From an uncultured beta proteobacterium (GTDB lineage Bacteria; Pseudomonadota; Gammaproteobacteria; Burkholderiales; Burkholderiaceae_C), in assembly GCA_903909815.1 (NCBI GenBank), contig CAIVXG010000024.1, forward strand, positions 52,616-116,615: 64,000 nt of DNA, written 5' to 3'. The position numbers and the translations under genes were made by a program. Positions 61,681 through 64,000 of this stretch are shown in pieces; position 1 is the stretch's first letter; each line of letters opens with the position of its first letter. The notes below the pieces were generated by a model. It was given only the letters and a program-made list of their open reading frames with translations. It was not told the DNA's origin and did no database searches.

Positions 61681-62409
61681 ATGAATCTTCTCGCCTTCGA
61701 TACCAGCACCGAAATCCTGTCGATCGCCGTCTGCCGCGGCGGGGGCGACGACACGTCTGAGGTCTGGCAATACAGCGGCGCCGGTGGCGCGCAAGCGTCC
61801 AGTACGCTGATTCCCCGCATCCTGGCGCTGCTTGACGAAGCGGGTCTGCAGTTGGCCGAACTTGCCGCGATTGCGTTTGGCGCCGGCCCCGGCTCCTTCA
61901 CCGGTCTGCGCACGGCGTGCGCTGTGGCGCAGGGTCTGGGGTTCGGGGTGAACGTGCCGCTGCTGCCGGTGGATACCCTGCTGGCGCTTGCGGAAGAGGC
62001 GCGCCATTGCCGCGCTGACCCGGCAGGGCGCTTTCAAGTCGTGGCTGCGCTGGACGCGCGCATGGATGAAATCTATGCCGCGCGCTATGAGTTCAACGAC
62101 GGGGCCTGGATCCAGCACGGGGATTTTGAGTTGATGCGTCCTGAGCAGTTGGCGCTGGCGCCCGGTTGGGTGCTTGCGGGCAACGTGGCCGCGGCCTACG
62201 GTTCGAGGTTGGCGTGGTCGGACGGATCGGCCGGTGAGGTCGTTTCCGTGCTGCCCAGCGCTGGCGCTATGTTGCGCCTAGGCCCCAGACTGATTGCGGC
62301 CGGGAACGCCATCGCCGCAGACCAGGCGCTGCCCCGCTACATCCGGGACAAGGTCGCCAAGACCACGCAGGAGCGTGCCGCCGAAAAATCGGCCGCTCTC
62401 GCCCTTTGA
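61681..62409 (+). CDS. tsaB: tRNA threonylcarbamoyladenosine biosynthesis protein TsaB
   Basis: A 242-residue inactive ASKHA-fold partner of TsaD: MNLLAFDTSTEILSIAV at the start and AAIAFGAGPGSFTGLRTACAVAQGL are diagnostic. It is needed for t6A modification and pairs with Sua5 encoded at 56.4-57.5 kb. ATG 61681 follows a 173-base gap. The stop lies just before rimI. Confidence 0.93.
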   Translation: MNLLAFDTSTEILSIAVCRGGGDDTSEVWQYSGAGGAQASSTLIPRILALLDEAGLQLAELAAIAFGAGPGSFTGLRTACAVAQGLGFGVNVPLLPVDTLLALAEEARHCRADPAGRFQVVAALDARMDEIYAARYEFNDGAWIQHGDFELMRPEQLALAPGWVLAGNVAAAYGSRLAWSDGSAGEVVSVLPSAGAMLRLGPRLIAAGNAIAADQALPRYIRDKVAKTTQERAAEKSAALAL

Positions 62410-62429
62410 AATTGGGAGCAGACTCCGCC

Positions 62430-62897
62430 ATGCGCCTTGCCCGTGAACATGATGCGCTCGAGTTTCAGCCGCTTACGCAAGCGTGGCTGGACGAGGTCGT
62501 GTGCGTGGAGCAGCAGGCTCACGAACACCCCTGGACGAGGCGCCATTTTGCCGACACGCTGGTCGCCGGTTATCAATCGCAATTGTTGTGCAGCGGGGAT
62601 GACATCCTCGGATATTTTGTCGCGATGCAAGGTGTGGATGAAGTGCATCTGCTGAACCTCACAGTGGCGCCTTTGCATCAGCACCAGGGCTGGGGCCGGA
62701 TGCTGCTGGACGCGCTCGTGATCTGGGCGCGAGCCCAGGGCGCGCAGTGGTTGTGGCTGGAGGCCCGCGTCAGCAATTTTCGCGCCCTGCATGTGTACCA
62801 GTCCTTTGGCTTGAGGCGCGTGGGTGAGCGCAAGGACTACTACCCGTCGGCGCAGGGTCAGCGTGAGCACGCGGTCGTGATGTGCCTGCAACTGTGA
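62430..62897 (+). CDS. rimI: ribosomal protein alanine N-acetyltransferase RimI
   Basis: A 155-residue GNAT: HPWTRRHFADTL, LNLTVAPLHQHQGWGRMLLDAL (acetyl-CoA loop) and EARVSNFRALHVYQSFGLRRVGERKDYYP, the RimI C-terminal pattern. It acetylates the N-terminus of ribosomal protein bS18. I prefer ATG 62430 (GGGAG upstream); a TTG at 62406 would overlap tsaB by four bases. Confidence 0.9.
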   Translation: MRLAREHDALEFQPLTQAWLDEVVCVEQQAHEHPWTRRHFADTLVAGYQSQLLCSGDDILGYFVAMQGVDEVHLLNLTVAPLHQHQGWGRMLLDALVIWARAQGAQWLWLEARVSNFRALHVYQSFGLRRVGERKDYYPSAQGQREHAVVMCLQL

Positions 62898-62907
62898 AGG
62901 CGGCGCC

Positions 62908-63816
62908 ATGGGCCTGAACCTCGATCCACGCCAACGCGCCATGCTCGAAGAGATGGGCATACGGGTCTGGTCTCCATTGACGCAGGCTGCGCTGGCCACG
63001 ACGACCGTTCAGCCCGAGCCCGACGCCTTGGCCGGCGTCAGCGAACGAGTTGCACCCCAGTCCGCACCACGTGAGCGCACAGTGCAAGCAGCGCACCTCA
63101 CAGCACCGGCACCGGCGGATTTGCAGCCGCGCGTCGCCGGGGTCGAAAGCATGGGTTGGGCTGCGTTGCAACAGGCGGTAGCCGGCTGCCGTGCCTGCGC
63201 GCTGTGCAGCGGGCGCAGGCACACAGTCTTCGGCATGGGCGGCTTCGTGCCGCCGAGCGCGGACCAGCCGCCTGCGGCCGACTGGCTGATCGTGGGCGAA
63301 GCGCCGGGCGAGCAGGAGGATCTGAGTGGATGGCCCTTTGTCGGGCCGGCCGGGCAACTGCTGGACAACATGCTCAAGGCCATGGGGCTGGATCGCCACC
63401 GCGAAGTGGTCCTGGGTGAAGGGAAGGCAGCGCAGGGGACCTACATTGCCAATGTGCTCAAGTGCCGCCCACCCAGCAATCGCAATCCCGAAGGCGACGA
63501 GGTAGCGCAGTGCTTGCCCTATTTGCGGCGCCAGATTGACCTGCTGCAACCCAAGATCATCCTGACCATGGGTCGTTTCGCCGCGCAAGCGCTGCTGCAT
63601 GACAGCGTGCCCGATGTGCATGGCCAGCCGCTGGGCAAGCTGCGCGGGCAGGTGCATCGCTACCGCGGCATTCCCGTGGTCGTAACCTATCACCCGGCGT
63701 ATCTGCTGCGCGCCATGGGCGACAAGGCCAAGGCCTGGGCCGATCTGTGTTTGGCGATGCAGGCTTTCGCTACCCTCACGTGCTCAAAGCCAGGTGTCGA
63801 CACAGCCGAAGCGTAG
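62908..63816 (+). CDS. uracil-DNA glycosylase family protein (family 4-like, Fe-S)
   Basis: A 302-residue protein: a variable Pro/Ala-rich N-terminus of about 85 residues, then a C-terminal domain with CRACALC, GEAPGEQEDLSGWPFVGPAG, NVLKCRPPSNRNP and C-terminal YHPAYLLR, the pattern of [4Fe-4S] family 4 uracil-DNA glycosylases often called DNA polymerase-related. It removes uracil from DNA. The tsaB-rimI-UDG order is common in Burkholderiales. Ten bases separate it from rimI. Confidence 0.9.
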   Translation: MGLNLDPRQRAMLEEMGIRVWSPLTQAALATTTVQPEPDALAGVSERVAPQSAPRERTVQAAHLTAPAPADLQPRVAGVESMGWAALQQAVAGCRACALCSGRRHTVFGMGGFVPPSADQPPAADWLIVGEAPGEQEDLSGWPFVGPAGQLLDNMLKAMGLDRHREVVLGEGKAAQGTYIANVLKCRPPSNRNPEGDEVAQCLPYLRRQIDLLQPKIILTMGRFAAQALLHDSVPDVHGQPLGKLRGQVHRYRGIPVVVTYHPAYLLRAMGDKAKAWADLCLAMQAFATLTCSKPGVDTAEA

Positions 63817-63846
63817 ACGGAGTTCGTCCAGGCCAATACATAACAA

Positions 63847-63880
63847 AACCCCCGCAAGGCTCGCACCTTGCGGGGGTTTC
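63847..63880 (+). terminator. rho-independent terminator after the UDG gene
   Basis: AACCCCCGCAAGG (63847-63859) and CCTTGCGGGGGTT (63866-63878) form a perfect 13-base stem with a 6-base loop, followed by TCTTGTG. A run of A before it (63845-63848) could let it work in both directions. Confidence 0.9.
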
Positions 63881-64000
63881 TTGTGTCGAGTGCTACCAAG
63901 CCACCCGACGCCGCATGGCGGCCTACAGCTAGGCGTCTGGGCGTAGACAGTAGCAATGCTACGGCAAGCCCGGACAACGACGCTGTAGGTCGTCAGGCAA
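63881..64000. other. right-edge segment without a recognisable gene
   Basis: About 120 bases after the terminator. No convincing reading frame, promoter or RNA gene is seen. It contains small self-complementary words such as CTACGGCAAGCCCGGA and GTAGCAATGCTAC. It may be the leader or tail of a gene outside the window or part of a repeat family. Confidence 0.3.

Overview
The window is high-GC, gene-dense bacterial chromosome. Beta-proteobacterial (Burkholderiales, probably Comamonadaceae-like) origin is suggested by several orphan Bug/TctC periplasmic binding proteins, a DUF4148 protein, the Burkholderia-type 2-aminoethylphosphonate (AEP) import genes with their GntR regulator, and the tsaB-rimI-uracil-DNA-glycosylase order. 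This is an inference from gene content; no rRNA gene is present, and I recognised no tRNA gene.

Region 1 (1-14.5 kb) is hydrogen metabolism. On the minus strand lies a Hyd-2-like membrane uptake hydrogenase operon, hybO-hybA-hybB-hybC-hybD-hypC/hybG-hybE, cut by the left edge. A hupE nickel permease and an orphan Rieske protein follow. On the plus strand is a complete NAD-linked bidirectional hydrogenase, hoxF-U-Y-H plus protease hoxW, tightly coupled by 4-base overlaps. A near-perfect FNR-type site sits upstream of hoxF in class II position. Just downstream are two transcription regulators that are both broken: a NarL-type response regulator with a one-base frameshift and a Crp/Fnr protein with an in-frame TGA.

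Region 2 (14.6-29.7 kb) holds an LdtD/MepK cell-wall pair, then a large phosphonate/amino-alcohol cluster. Its parts are PbfA-like lyase, GntR regulator, AEP ABC importer (binding protein, ATPase, fused permease), PhnW transaminase, and then a gamma-glutamyl ligase of the glutamine synthetase family, a GNAT, an iron alcohol dehydrogenase, a gamma-glutamyl hydrolase and an aldehyde dehydrogenase. The last group has the logic of a gamma-glutamyl amino-alcohol pathway. A phosphonoacetaldehyde hydrolase (44.3-45.2 kb) and a divergent EamA-type membrane protein sit far away but share an 18-base operator (17 of 18 identical) with the main cluster, so the regulon appears split.

Region 3 (29.7-42 kb) has a GGDEF/EAL protein, a DUF4397 lipoprotein, a Nudix hydrolase, a cytochrome b561 with two YceI proteins, a branched-chain 2-oxoacid dehydrogenase operon (E1 alpha, E1 beta, E2) whose E2 linker contains in-frame repeat-derived sequence, AMP nucleosidase and a DUF4148 protein.

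Region 4 (42-64 kb) has a LysR regulator, three orphan Bug proteins, a two-component system, an extra UppS, a ModA-like protein, an FAH-family hydrolase with tandem hairpin repeats at its 3' end, a CnoX-type thioredoxin, purE-purK, Sua5, two SGNH lipoproteins (one lacking its catalytic residues) around an OmpW, a SemiSWEET-type protein, and tsaB-rimI-UDG.
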